From the NCBI RefSeq assembly GCF_963676685.1, contig NC_092346.1, positions 45,753,289-45,817,288 of the forward strand: DNA of 64,000 nucleotides, given 5' to 3'. The stretch is from Mytilus edulis. Lineage: Eukaryota; Mollusca; Bivalvia; Mytilida; Mytilidae. This document shows, in pieces, positions 12,482 to 24,711 of the stretch. The notes under the pieces were generated by a model. The model worked only from the letters and a program-made list of their open reading frames with translations. It ran no database searches and was not told the origin of the DNA. A program made the position numbers and the translations under genes. Each line of letters opens with the position of its first letter. Position 1 is the first letter of the stretch.

Positions 12482-15400
12482 ATGTCTGAAGAAAGAAACA
12501 GAAAGAGAAGTTTGTCATGTCAAGACGACAAAGAAACAAGAAAACGGAGAAGTATATGTGAAGACAATCAAGAGGAAAGAATACCTGCAATAACAGTCAC
12601 ATCGCCATCATTTTTGGAAGATGCACATAGAAATTCTAACATTGCTACACCAGATGAATTATTAGTAAAAGAAACAATAGAAAAAATTAAAAATATCGAA
12701 ATGCATGAAAATAAAAATAAAAATTTGTCGAACTGTGATAAACACACTTTTAAATCACCTGAAAATGTTTCTAAATCATGTGATAGTGTAAGTGCTAGTA
12801 TCTCCACAAATGATCCGCAAAATAGTTCAGTTGAAAATCCTGCAACCAAATTTGTTTCAACAGAAGTCAACAGAATTAAAGGTAAACTAAAGATAATTTA
12901 TGAACTTGTTTCAACTGTAATTTGAGCAAAGTGGTTTTTGTACATTTGCCCATTTTTGTAAGTGTGACACATGAAAGCAAAAACTATTTTGGATGAAAAC
13001 AGGAAACAAAGTCCAGCTGGACACTTGAAATTACAAGCATTATTATAACAATGACAAGTGACATACAGGATTCTGACCAAGCAATAAGCGGAATTGGGGA
13101 CCAACCACACCCCCTCACCAATAAGACCCCCTCGAAAAGACAAGTCATTTGATTCAATAGTTGGAACAAAACAAAAAAAGAATACATATATTTCATGCTC
13201 ATACATATATAAAAGATTTTCTCATTGTTAGTCACTCTTTAATAAAGCAAGACAATTTTTTATGTGGATATTTTGCTTTGGAAAAAAGCGTTTTCCATGC
13301 ATCCACTCTATGGATCTTTAATTTGAATGGTCCTCTAACAATATTAAAATTTTTCAGGACATAAAACAATGGCGTCTGTGAGTGACAGCGTGTTTTCTGA
13401 AGGATCTGTACTGAGAAGTGTCAGTGAATGTGATAGAGATGACTCTGATGAAGATCCACTAGAAGAATATGAAACACAATATTTTGGATTTACTCCAAAA
13501 TCTTTCATGAATGGAGGTAAATGCTATGAATTTATGAAAAAATGTTCATGAGTGTTACATTTGATTGTGAAGTACTAAAAGATAAAAGATAGAAGTAAAA
13601 CTAAAAGAAGGTTTACCAAGTACTTTAAGATATAAATTGAAGGAGATCAATCATACAGTAGTTGCAGGGGCGGATCCAGCCATTTTAATAAGGGGGTTCC
13701 CAACCCAGGATAAAGGGGGGTGGGGGGTGGGGTTCCAACTATATGTCCCCATTCAAATGCATTGATCGGCCAAAAAAAAGGGGGGAGTTCCAACACCCGG
13801 AACCCCCCCTCTGGATCCGCCACTGAGTTGTATGTATGGTAATTAGTGTTAATTCAAATATCATCTGCAAGGGTTTATTTATATAAATGCAAATATTGCA
13901 AAAGTTAAAGAAAGACAAAAAACACCTTGGCCAAAAGAAAACATCATAGTCCAGTCAATCTTGCATAAATTTGACCCTTACCTTGAAGTAATTGCCTCAG
14001 AAGATTTTTAAATTTTAATCTTTTGCATTATACCCCAAACATACACAGAAAAAAGTACCATTAAATCTAACTTGAGAAAAACTAATTAAAAAAGCATGAT
14101 TTTATAATTCTTATGGAGATTTGCATTGATATGGGAGATAACTCTGCAAAAAAAGGCAGAAACATCAATAAAAAATTTATACAAAATTATAACTTTACCC
14201 CTTCTATTTCACAGAATGTATTGACTCTTGATATTTTAGCCATCTTTAGATTATAACAAACAGCTCTAAAGGTGTTTTCATATCTTTTATAAAGCTGCAA
14301 CCTAGATATCATAATTCATTAGTTGACCATTTATTAGATTAAGGTAAAGAATCTCAAATTGAATCAAACTGATTAAGCATATATTCTTCTTTTTGTGGTT
14401 TAAATTTTCTTTAAACACGGTAGATGCTGAACAAATATAATTTACAGATATAAGCAATACCAATTATTCACATTGTTTTTTCAAAATGGTCACAAAGCCA
14501 TAAATTTGCAATTTCTTTTATGAAAAATGTGCCCCAAAAAAAAAATACCCATAACACTTGGCTTTTGTACATTTCATGAGCAGAAGAATATAAACGATAG
14601 TCAAATACAAACTTATAACCCCATCAAAGTATCATACTTTACATTAATTTTAGGAAAATCAATAAAAAAAAGGACAAAAAAATACTAATTTTTGAAGAGT
14701 TATCTCACTTTCCAATTAGATGTTAATTTCCATAAGAAATTGATCAATGCTGATTTTGGGTTTTCCTCAAATTAGATTTTATGGGACTTTTTTCTGTGTA
14801 TATTTGGGGCTTAATGCTATAGATTAGAACTAAAACATTTTCTGTTGCAATTAGTTTGAGGTTCAAACTCTGGAATATCATCAAGCAACTTACAATACAC
14901 AAAATACTAAAAATTAGGTAAAATGAGTTTCACAAATAAAAATGTTGAACGCAGGTGTTATGGAAGAATCAGCATTTCTTGCTCCACTAGTAAATTTTGT
15001 CAGGTCATGACAAAATTAACTGGATCTTTGCATTGGCATTGTTTACCTTGCTGTCAGAATGATTTCAAGAATCCAGTAAGAACTACGTTTTAGAACTTTT
15101 GATAATATTTTTTTTTAACGCAGCAGTGTTCAGAAAATATAAACTGATTTAATTATTATAATCATGTAATTGTATTCCCTTTGGTAATTTCAGTGTATAA
15201 TGCATTGGCTGAGTACATCAGAGAAAGTTTGGCTGCTCTAGCAGAATATATAAAATCACAGGTAAGACCAAATATTTTGTAAGAGGTCTTTGTAAAAGAA
15301 ATTTATTAAAAGAACTATTGTTAATTATGTATAAACAATGAAATGTTTAGAGATGGGGTTTTCTTGTCACCACCAGGTATCAAAATTTGGTGAACCTTGC

Positions 15401-18400
15401 CTCTAATATTTTCCATTATTATTCATTTATCTTGGAAGTCAATGTATAATGTTAAATCTGCGGATCAGTTCATATACACTATATGTGTATATGAACTGAT
15501 GTTGATAATATTTTTTAAATAGGACAAAAATAATGTTTATTTGGTGAAAATTCGACATGGGAGGTAACTCTTCATTCTTTTATAGTATCCTAATGGAATG
15601 ACATCTACTCAACTGCAAGAAGGAGAAGAAAACATGATGAAATACATCTTAAGGAAATTAAACAGATCTTTTGATATTTTAGAGGTAAGATCATACATAT
15701 CCCAACTGATCAAGTGACAAATTGTAAATTATTTTTTAATTTGTTATCATTTCCACCTTGATAAAACCATTTTGCTCCAATGCATAATTCAATTCTTTTT
15801 ATTTTTCATCTTTTGAACCAGCTAGCTTTTCAAAATTTCATGTCCATAAAGATGTTTGCTCCTCTGTTTCATAAAAATAACAGAGCTTATACATTGTATA
15901 ATTAGGAAGCAGGAAAAAATGAAAGGTTCTTGTATTAGAGATATAAACTATTGAATTTGGCTGGGGAAAGTCAAAATCTGTGTCATGAAGCAGAATTTGT
16001 GAACTAAAAACTTTGTTTCATACTATTTACCTATTTACATTTAATGAATGGCTGTTATTTATTTTGAATTTATTGAACCATAAAATTAATTTTTGACTCA
16101 TCACATTGAATGATCCGCGAAGCAGATTATGTTAAATGTGAAGAGTAAAAAATTAATTTTATGGTTCAATAAATTCAAAATAAATTATTGCCATTCATTA
16201 TAAATAAATTTCTTTCAAAAATAAGGCTCAAAGATATATATTAATAAGGATAACAACGTACACAGATGTTTGCGTATGAATACACAACGTTAGAGTGGGC
16301 GTGTCGCCATAGAAATTGATAACATTGAAAATAAACCTAATTCTTTTTAACCAATCAGAAGACAGTTAATACACCAAATTTATTTATTTAACGATAGCTG
16401 AGGGAAAAAAAGTCTTAAAGCTAAAAGAGGGTATGCATAATCTCATAAGTGAGACACTTAGCAGCAGGGTTAAGTTTTCTGCAAAGCAAGTGTGAAATGT
16501 TTAATAATTTATGATCAAAGCCTATGTTACTTATGTTTTAAGGATTATTTTAGTTATAAAAGACCTCCCTCAAGCATTTAATTAGTCCTTTTTTGCTACA
16601 AACAATTAGTGGCTTCAATAACAAATGTAGCTACAGTTGGCAGGATATTCATCTTAAATTTGTCTTTGATATGAAACCTACTTCTGGAAATACTGCCTTA
16701 CAAATTTATCAAGAACATCAACCCCTTCAAACCAAATTGTCAATCATACTCAAAACTGTTAGCATTCTGTATAGCATAACAAATTGATCAAATATCAACA
16801 GAACTGAATCTTTGTACTAATTATATGTAAAACTATGCATGGTAAAAAATATGTTAATAAAATAGAGAGATGGTGTATGATTGCCAACAAGACAGCTTTC
16901 TACCATGTCCACTAGAGTCCCAATGAGGTAGATGTAAGCAACTAGATGTCAAAGCACAGCCTTCTAATGATCAAAACACATACTGTTACTATTTTATTTC
17001 AGTCAAACTTCTTTCCACCTATTCCCAAACAAATGATTGGCTCACAGATACATTGATCATGTAAAATGATTTCTCCCTAAAATAGAAGTTACAGATAACA
17101 TCATGCACTGAAAACATTTGTGGAAATTAATCAATACTAGATGATGTACGACTTTATTTGAAATTATTCTCATTTGTTGCAAATTATTTTTCAGCAATAT
17201 TTAATGACAAATGTTTTTAAAATCCCTGACCATGTTGTATTACCAGAGGATCAAGCCCAAGCAGGCAACCAGTATACTGAAGCAGATGAAGAACAGATTG
17301 ATCTTGAAATAAAACAACTTGAGGACAAATTACTCACGGTATGTATCATCTGACAAGGCAGAAAAATAATATGTGTTTAAAATTTACCAACTGCCTCTTA
17401 TATAGATCCTCCACCTTATAATTTTGATAGGACAAGACAGCATTATATTCTCATTATTGACCAAAAAATATACTGAATTTAACTATTTTAAAGCAAGATA
17501 TGGTTCTATATTTTTTTTAAATCTCAGTAAATGTGTTAAATTTATTTAGATTAAAAAAACAAAAAATGTTGTGTCTGAAATTTGGATGCTGTCTCTTTGA
17601 GACTATAGCCTGCTGTTCCCTGTGAGCAAACACTAAGGCCTTTGACCTGTAATGGTTAACTTTTACAGTTGTGACTTGGATGGACAATTGTATCATTGGC
17701 ACTCATACCACATCTTCTTACATGTATATCTAATTGCTTAAAATCTCCAAATATACATATGCTGAAAGTCTAAGATACATGTTTATAAGGGAAATTGAAT
17801 TGATTTTTCTGTATGTCACTTTAGTTTGATTCACACAGGATATGAATGAAATATATATATTGAAAACTGATTCCAATATAATTTCAGATAAGATATGCGA
17901 ATGGTATACTTAGACAAGACCTGTCAGAGATGGATCAAGTACAGTCTATCTTTGATAAATCATTCAAACAACTAGAAACAATAGAAGATATGACAAGCCA
18001 ATGTGGAAGTAAGTTTTAATATGGAGTATTGTGGATTCTTTATTTTCATGGTATCAATTTTCGTGGAATGCTGAAAACTTGCATTTTTGTAGATATTTGA
18101 TTTCATGGTTTTGCCAATCTCTGTATACAAAGCCTATTGCAAACATGTTATTCGTTGAATATTTAAATTTTGATTCACCTCTACCCACGAAACCCGGAAA
18201 ATAATGAATCCACAGTATATGAATTGTTTTACATTTGTCATATCAGGGCGTTTTTATGGGGTATGGATTTTGATCATTGTTGAATACCTTACAGTGACAA
18301 ATAATTGTAGGGCATTCAGTCTCTTCTGAAGAGTTGTCTTATTGGCAATCACACAGCATCTTCCTTTTTTTTTATTTATTAATTTGGTCATTGTGCAGAC

Positions 18401-19728
18401 TCCATAACAGCCATCAGTTTTACAAATACAGTTTATTTATAAGTGGTTAGGCCTCTTTTCAGTAATGGGTTTGTTAAAATAAAGGAGTATGTCCGGTAAG
18501 AGCCCTTTTTGGCCCCAAGATATAGCAGTTTTACAAAATTGTTAAAATGTAAACTTTTAGTTATTTATTGGATAGTAGAATGGTTCTGCTACATAAATAT
18601 TGGCTGTTTTTGGCCATACAATGCACATATATTGAGTACTAGCACCATAAAGTCATGCTAAATTACAGAAATCATTAAAATTCAAGCATTTTAGTTAAAT
18701 TTTAGACGGTTTCCGTATAAAACGAAAGTGGCCGCATTCGTGTTCATCCAAAATATTAAAATGGAATTTGTATTTGATGATAATACATAACATATATAAA
18801 GATTGAGGATGAACACGGATGCGGCCACTTTCATTTTTGACAAAAACCATCTCAAAAGTGACATTTTTTGGCATATTTGGTAGGTTTTTCATATTTTAGC
18901 TTGTATCGGATCGTTTTTTATGACTAAATGAGTTAAAATCTTTCACATAAAATAATTGAATCAAATGAAATAGAAACTTAAGTGTTTAAAAAGTGGTCTA
19001 AATCTTTCGTCTGATGAAACTGAAATTTGAGGCAAAAATCGGTCCTTACTCCTTTCATTTATAATTTTAAGCATTCCTGAAATATCTGGGGTTCTTAGAA
19101 GATTTTAAAAAATATGAAAATGATGACACAAATGTACAAAGTGATTTCAAGGAGTTATTTCCCCTTAGGTTATGAGAGACCATTGAGTAAACTAGACACA
19201 GTCAATAAAAATAACATGCTATTTAAAATTAGATGTACGACTAATTCTGACTGGTGGTTGTTTGGATCTTATAGGGACTCTTCCATATACCAAAAGCTGA
19301 AATTATACATTAATTTTAAAATGCAGAATTGTTAGGTAAAGAGAGAAAAAAATGCATATAGAAATGAACAGGGATATTGAAAAAAATGCATATAGAAATG
19401 AACAGGGATATTGAAAAAAATTATGTAATAATTGATTTTTTATTTATGAAAAAGTTCTTATCAGAAAATAAGTTTGTATCTCCAATATGCTACTACTATT
19501 GTAGCATCCTGGAAAAAAAATTGTAAATTGCAACCTTATTAAAATCCTTTGTACTGATCTATTACTAATTTTTAGCCTATTTTCATGAGATATACCTTGT
19601 TTATCTTTATGAATTATTTTTTAATTTCAGTTTCAGATATTAAAGATGACACACTTAAAGCCATTAGCCAAGTGAAAAAGATGATCAGTATAGTACAGAC
19701 TTTAGAACTAGCAAAGACAGAAACATGA
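12482..19728 (+). CDS. MIS12: MIS12 kinetochore complex subunit, with N-terminal extension
   Basis: Joined exons 12482-12881, 13358-13516, 15194-15261, 15586-15684, 17195-17338, 17888-18008 and 19631-19728 give 362 aa with matching phases; every intron is GT/AG. The C-terminal ~190 residues are a Mis12 domain: the signature YETQYFGFTPKSF at about 171-183, a helical middle, a FKIPDHVVLPED stretch (vertebrate proteins have IPSNILLPED) and a coiled-coil-like end. MIS12 belongs to the MIND complex, which links inner centromere proteins to the microtubule-binding KNL1/NDC80 complexes. Residues 1-160 have no counterpart in vertebrate MIS12. They are polar and acidic, begin with a bipartite nuclear-signal-like pattern (RKR at 7-9, RKRR at 20-23), and hold several S/T-P sites. 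The start at 12482 follows an in-frame TGA at 12455. An alternative start is Met 138 (13369) if exon 1 were non-coding. A polyadenylation signal AATAAA lies at 19963. Confidence 0.92.
12935..13145 (-). repeat. Degenerate copy of the GTAAGCGTGACATGTGAAA element in MIS12 intron 1
   Basis: Contains GTAAGTGTGACACATGAAAG, then GATGAAAACAGGAAACAA, then GATTCTGACCAAGCAATAAG and GGGGACC. The block order is that of the elements at 41142-41365 and 55064-55260, which carry TAAGCGTGACATGTGAAAG and GGATC(C)GTGATCAGAACCCCCC. It is older and more diverged than those two. Confidence 0.5.
13665..13825. mobile_element. 161-bp MITE with GGATCCAG ends, in MIS12 intron 2
   Basis: The ends are CAGGGGCGGATCCAG (13665-13679) and CTGGATCCGCCACTG (13811-13825), near-perfect inverted repeats. 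They are flanked by AGTTG on both sides, a probable 5-bp target duplication. The interior is G-rich on the left and C-rich on the right, so the whole unit can fold back. A reversed relative lies at 53127-53261. Confidence 0.75.
13947..14880. mobile_element. Inverted-repeat (TAGTCCAGTCAA) element, copy A, in MIS12 intron 2
   Basis: It is about 930 bp, starting TAGTCCAGTCAATCTTGCAT, and collinear with 61054-62446 along its length. It lacks the SINE-like insertion found in that copy: GCAATTAGTTTGAGG is uninterrupted at 14847-14861. The right terminal repeat is degraded. No coding capacity. Confidence 0.8.
15464..15500. repeat. Perfect 16-bp-arm palindrome in MIS12 intron 3
   Basis: ATCAGTTCATATACAC is followed by a 5-base spacer TATAT and then the exact reverse complement GTGTATATGAACTGAT. 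It would form a 16-bp hairpin with a 5-nt loop in either strand. It may be a short cruciform-prone sequence or a mobile-element relic. Confidence 0.85.
16041..16202. mobile_element. ~160-bp palindromic MITE in MIS12 intron 4
   Basis: The left arm from TTAATGAATGG through ATTTATTGAACCATAAAATT is matched by its reverse complement ending ATTGCCATTCATTA. The centre carries CCGCGAAGCAGATT. The arms are about 70 bp with few mismatches. No coding capacity. Confidence 0.75.
16862..16980 (+). repeat. Dispersed mussel-type short repeat, diverged
   Basis: Starts AGAGATGGTGTATGATTGCC and continues AACAAGACAGCTTTCTACC, the same order as the family members at 24960 and 32214 but more diverged. It lies in MIS12 intron 4. 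Confidence 0.5.
17580..17730 (-). repeat. Dispersed mussel-type short repeat, reverse orientation
   Basis: Read on the minus strand it gives AAGATGTGGTATGAGTGCCA then ATGATACAATTGTCCATCC and ends with CAAAGAGACAGCATCC. It is the same family as 7205-7420. It lies in MIS12 intron 5. Confidence 0.6.
18027..18217. mobile_element. MITE with TACTGTGGATTCAT ends, in MIS12 intron 6
   Basis: Left end TATTGTGGATTCTT and right end AATGAATCCACAGTA are inverted repeats bounded by TA. Internally TATCAATTTTCGTGG on the left and CCCACGAAACC on the right extend the pairing. It begins only 18 bp after the splice donor at 18009. A longer member of the family lies at 30469-31303. Confidence 0.75.
18481..19055. 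mobile_element. ~575-bp MITE with AAAGGAGTA ends, in MIS12 intron 6
   Basis: Terminal repeats AAAGGAGTATGTCCGGTAAG (left) and ATCGGTCCTTACTCCTTT (right) pair imperfectly. A large internal hairpin pairs GAAAGTGGCCGCATTCGTGT (from about 18725) with ACACGGATGCGGCCACTTTC (ending about 18832). No coding capacity. Confidence 0.65.
19346..19425 (+). repeat. Exact tandem duplication of ~37 bp
   Basis: The block AAAAAAATGCATATAGAAAT then GAACAGGGATATTG occurs twice in direct succession with no evident mismatch. It looks like a recent slippage or unequal-exchange event inside MIS12 intron 6. Confidence 0.85.
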
Positions 19729-20208
19729 TGTGTCCATGACTATCATTTCGAAATACAACTGTCTTGAGTTTATTTTCATATATTTGCAATATTGAAAATG
19801 TGTTCATAATGTGCAATGATACTGTTATATTTGTAAAAATATATTGGAGAGTTTTCACAATAATTATTGATCAATTGTCAGAGTAAATTGACAGATACTT
19901 CATATTGACAGAGAAAATACCTGTATATCTATTATATATTTTGTTTACAGAACATATTATATAATAAAGTAATGAAATATTTCCACTGTTATGCTCTATA
20001 TGTTTTTGAAATAGAAATTTTATGTTTATCTTAACTATTGCATCAACAGCAATAAATTCACTTTTTGAATGTGCTAATTCACTTTAAAAAGAGGGGAGTC
20101 ATATTTGTAATTATTCCAGCATCATCTTAGTTTACTGATTCAGATACTTTAGAATAAGTGAATAGAATACATTTATAATGGCATTATTTGATTTTTGGTA
20201 TACACTAT

Positions 20209-22412
20209 TATCTTACCTCCTATACATTTCTAGGAATACGATTGTTTAAAAGCAACCGTGTGGAGACCATGTATATTCCATATTATGTAAGAAGGGTTCC
20301 ATATTAGGTTAGTAGGCGGGGCTTATTTCAATTCACAGTTAGACGTGGTGTTATATCGCTTTATACAAACAACATGGTGTTGAGAAATCTTAAAAGTTTC
20401 AACAGACAAAGAAATTGATAATGAACAATTGAAATAAATTCACAAAATACATTTAAAGCTAACAAGTTTTTATTGTTGGCATTTGTTTTTGTATAGAACA
20501 ATGAAAGTAGGTTCCTAACACTTACGTTATTGAAGACTTGATAAAAAATATAGGCCACTTGTCGAAATACCACATGTTTATATAGTGGGTAAGATAAATG
20601 ACCAATGAACCATGCAAAACAGATATGCACACTATTCTATCATTACACACACTAAATATAGTGGTCCTTTATATTATTATTAGTTACATGGTGTGTAAGT
20701 AACTTATACGAGATATATGGTGTCAGTAAATTCCATATGGGGTGAGAGCAAAGCTAGAATCCCCATAAGGAGTTTACTGGCCCAATATATCTCGTATTAG
20801 TTCACCAGCACACCATGTGACGAATTTATCTTACCAACTATCTACACATGTGGTATTTTGACTGACAGCCTATCATAGCAATCAAGTCTTCAATATTTGT
20901 TATCAAGATCCTATACTTCCATTTGTCTATATAGTAGGGATGTCAAAAGATCTGAAATTTAATACTCGGATACTCGGTCATGATACTCGAGTACTCGCGA
21001 GTACTCGGATGAATCTTAAATGTCAATTTAAAAATTTAGACTTTAGGTGGAATGCAGTGTTGTTGTTATTACCTTTCATAAACATAAGACAAATGTACTA
21101 CAAACATATCTTGCTCTTCTGTTTTTTAGTGTCAATTAAACAATGAATTATCGACAGCCCTTTCTACAAATAACCTATCATAATATCAATTATTTTTTGT
21201 GTACCTGATCATAAACCCAGAGACACGTCTCTGATGTACCAAAATCCAAGAAAATTAAAAATATTTGCATATAATTTTGTGTCGCTCAGTCTTTTTTTGT
21301 TTTGTTTTTTTGCACTACCGTTTTTCTTATTTTCCTTTTTTTAATCATGACGTTGTCAGTTTAATTTCGACTTTTGGGTTTTAATGTCAATATCGTACTT
21401 TCGCCTATCTTTAAATTGTAAATTAAACAATTATAGTTAAATTTCAAATTAGTTATTAAATTAATTTAGATAAACATCTCATATCAATCACGTTAACATA
21501 GAAGTCTTAATTAACGAACAAAAGTAAGTTTTACGGCTTGTGATGAGTTAATTATTAAACCATGAAAGTGTTGATCGGTATATAAACACAGTAAAAACGT
21601 CTCTAACCAGGTGCGTAGGGTTCACCTCAGGTTACTTTGTTCTTGTTAAGAAATATGATCTGGTCAACAGTTTCAGACAAAAGACTGTTTGACTTTATAT
21701 TTTTTGTTTCAAGTAGTGCACATGAAAACATTCCCTCGGAAGGAAAGGACGTTGCTGGTACTACTATAACAAATAGTAACCTAAGGATAAACATATTTAT
21801 GTTGTTTTAAAATTGATTTTATTTAGTATTACGAAGGGAATATTTCAACGGAGTGGACATGTGAAGAGAAATATATACAGCAAACGAGTATCCGAGTACT
21901 AAAACAGTACTCGAGTACTCTTTCTTCCGAGCGAGTACCCGAGTACTCGAGTACTCGTTGCCATCCCTACTATATAGTAAACAAATACCAACAATAAAAA
22001 CATTTTAGCTTTTGCATGAATTTATTTCAATCGTGTATTACATGTATTTATTTCTTCGTCTGTTGAATCATTTTAGATTTCTTTCTTTTTTGTTTTGAAA
22101 GGGAAGTAAGTCCGTTATGCCAACAGTAACAACTTGTTTGCTTTAATTATGTTTTATGAACTTATTTCAACCTGTCATCGTCAATTTCTTCGTCTGTTGA
22201 ATCCTTTCAGATTTTTCCTCAACATCGTGTTGCTTTTAGAAAGGGTTGTGGCATCTTTTTTGTTTTGAAAGGGTAGTAACTCCTTACTAACCCCATATGG
22301 TTGCTAACCCTATATGGTAACTAACAATGTGACACCCTATATCAAATATACATAGTCACCACGTGTAGTCCATTAACCAATGATATCCCCATAAATCTAT
22401 TGGAGGTAAGAT
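20209..22412. mobile_element. ~2.2-kb fold-back element (about 1.2 kb without its nested insertion)
   Basis: Outer ends TATCTTACCTCC (20209) and GGAGGTAAGATA (ending 22412) are inverted repeats. Inside them, long arms can be followed on both sides: ACCACATG, GTCTGTTGAA and TTATTGTTGG blocks appear in opposite orientation. The centre at about 20680-20825 is a palindrome built on ACGAGATATATGG / CCAATATATCTCGT. The right arm is interrupted by the hAT element at 20935-21969. A one-armed relative lies at 48083-48870. No transposase frame is visible. Confidence 0.7.
20927..21977. mobile_element. Non-autonomous hAT-type element with exact 8-bp target duplication
   Basis: The element proper is 20935-21969 (1035 bp), starting TAGGGATG and ending CATCCCTA. 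It is flanked on both sides by CTATATAG (20927-20934 and 21970-21977). An 8-bp duplication is the hallmark of hAT transposition. The subterminal regions carry many copies of GAGTACTCG, five or more per side. No transposase is encoded, so it depends on a helper. It inserted into the right arm of the fold-back element. Confidence 0.9.
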
Positions 22413-23130
22413 AAAGCTTATCCTTGAAGGCAGACCAAACCATAAACACTACATCATTAAAGGAAACCGCCAGAGACATGTACGCCTCAATCATTCCATA
22501 TAGCAAGAAAAGCTAACCTATTGCTTAGGCATCTTAAATGCTAACACAACTAAACATCGAAAAATAAATCATCAAAATGAAATCCAGGTCATTTGTACAC
22601 ATTAGTCATTCCTTTCACAAAATATAGTGACCCTATTGCATATAGTATCTCAGAAATAGACCAAACCACAAAAACTTTAGCTTATTGAAAGTTCAAGGTT
22701 TTGCTCATTGTTGAAGGTTGTTAGGTAATCAAATTGTTTCTAACATTCTAGCTCTTATGGTGAACATTTGTCCTATTGGCATTCATACCACAAAAATTTT
22801 GCCTATCTAACATGTAATTTCAAATGTTTGAAAGCTATTAGCCAATGCAACAACAGTGTATGGATGTTGTCTATTGACATGTTTGGAATGTTGCTGAAAC
22901 TTTATTAAGATTGTTTCATCACTTGGAAAATCTGCACATTTATCCGGATGAGTGAATTCACTAATCTATGATTCACTGTATTTACAAACATTCTATAAAA
23001 TTTGAAGGTTATTGATCTTTGTTGAAAATTTTCAGAGTTACTCGCACAAAACATTTGCATTCTTCAACCGGTCTATTGTTTTATTGACATCCCGGTAAGA
23101 CATTCATTAAATGAGGGTTGTATTTGCAGT

Positions 23131-23439
23131 TAACAGGTTATTATTTCAACTTGGAATTATTTTTAACTATGGAATTTGCATAATTTCTAGTGCTTGAAAG
23201 TTTTAATAAATTTAATGTTTACTCTGTATATTAATGTTATGTGCAGAACACAACACTTTCTATTACAAAGAAGTTAAAACATTTTCAATAGAATGATGAT
23301 ACAAAATATATTGTGTTATGCACCACTCAAAACATTATAATACAGAATAAACATGGATTTTTTTAAATATTTCAAGCATAAGAAATGAAGCCACTTCCAT
23401 AATTAAAACTTATTCCAAGTTGAAATAATAGCCTGTTAG
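23131..23439. mobile_element. Palindromic MITE-like element, copy 2
   Basis: It runs from TAACAGGTTATTATTTCAAC to the inverted GTTGAAATAATAGCCTGTTA. It shares the AACTTGGAATTATTTTTAA arm with 1444-1785. The core contains ACAACACTTTCTATTACAAA, also related to copy 1. No coding capacity. Confidence 0.75.
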
Positions 23440-24711
23440 TTGTGTAATCCAGCTTTATAAGAAAATAGTTATGAACAGTACTTATAAATCAGAAATGTAT
23501 ATAACAGTAAAAAAATAGTAACAAAAAAGAGTATCAACTCAAATTTTTATTTTCAAGTTAGTTTTCATAAAAAAAATGTACAGGAATCATACTTGAATTT
23601 TGCTACAAGTACCTTGTTATTAAAATACACAATGCATGTAATAAATGCAAACTTTTAATTTAAACTTTCACAAGACAAAACATGAAACAAAATTAACATA
23701 ACATGATTGGCACATAAATATGGTTGTATACATAAAACTCTATTAAAACTTTGCAAGGAGAGGGGGACCTGACAATTGCTCATTTAAAAAGGCTTAACTT
23801 GTATTGATTCATTGAGTGTTCTATTCAAGCAAGTACTGTAAATTCAGAATTTATCCTGTGTATTTATTTTTGCAATTTTTGAAAAAGATGAATATATGAT
23901 TTTTATTAGTGCAATTTAAGGAAGTTCTTAACATTGGGATACTCATCCCCATGCATTAATAAAAAGTTTGTAGTTTACGTGTAAATGAATTTGCTTTTTA
24001 TAAATGACTTTTAAGTGATTTTTGGTCACAAGAATTTTTGATAAAAGAGTTGCAGGGCACCTATTTCATTCTGTAAATAAACAGCAAATGACAAATGTAT
24101 GCATAAAATATATATTATTTAGATATCCTTTGTCGAGTCAGCAATAAATCCATGTAAATTCTCTCAAACCCTTGAAAGAATATTCCAGAAAATGTCCATT
24201 CTCAAAATATTAAAACAGTAGAAAAAAACACAAAAAAACAATAAATCTCACTCTTCAATTCAATATTAATTTCTTACAAATTAATTGTTTGATTACAACA
24301 AAATACAAAAATTGTGTAAATTTACATATTTTATATTTATTTTTTGTAAGTATACATTACTATCATTAGCACTAAATCACTGAATGGAAAGCTGCTTTTT
24401 GCTATTTATTAAAGTTCATATTTCTGACCCTACTCAATAGTTTGTGTAGTCTTATTATCATGTCAAATTTCTTATGTTCAGTTACAGCTTCCATTAAAAT
24501 AAAGTTCTGAGTTATGTATTTTTCGGCAATTTTTGTCAAAATAAAAATAGTGAAATCCCTCAAACAAATGATACAGAACACAATAAACTAGTTCTTATAG
24601 GGACAGGATAACAAACATGTTGACATAAAAAATATAATGGTTTGTTTCAAATACAGGAAAACAAACATATTATTTTGGTCCTCAATGTAATGATCCCCTA
24701 TAAATAGTTTG
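23440..24711. other. FIS1 downstream / 3' UTR region, otherwise featureless
   Basis: Very AT-rich with no recognisable gene. On the minus strand it follows the FIS1 stop codon and must contain its 3' UTR. AATAAA-like signals on the minus strand are possible near 24405 and 24338 but cannot be chosen between. Confidence 0.4.
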
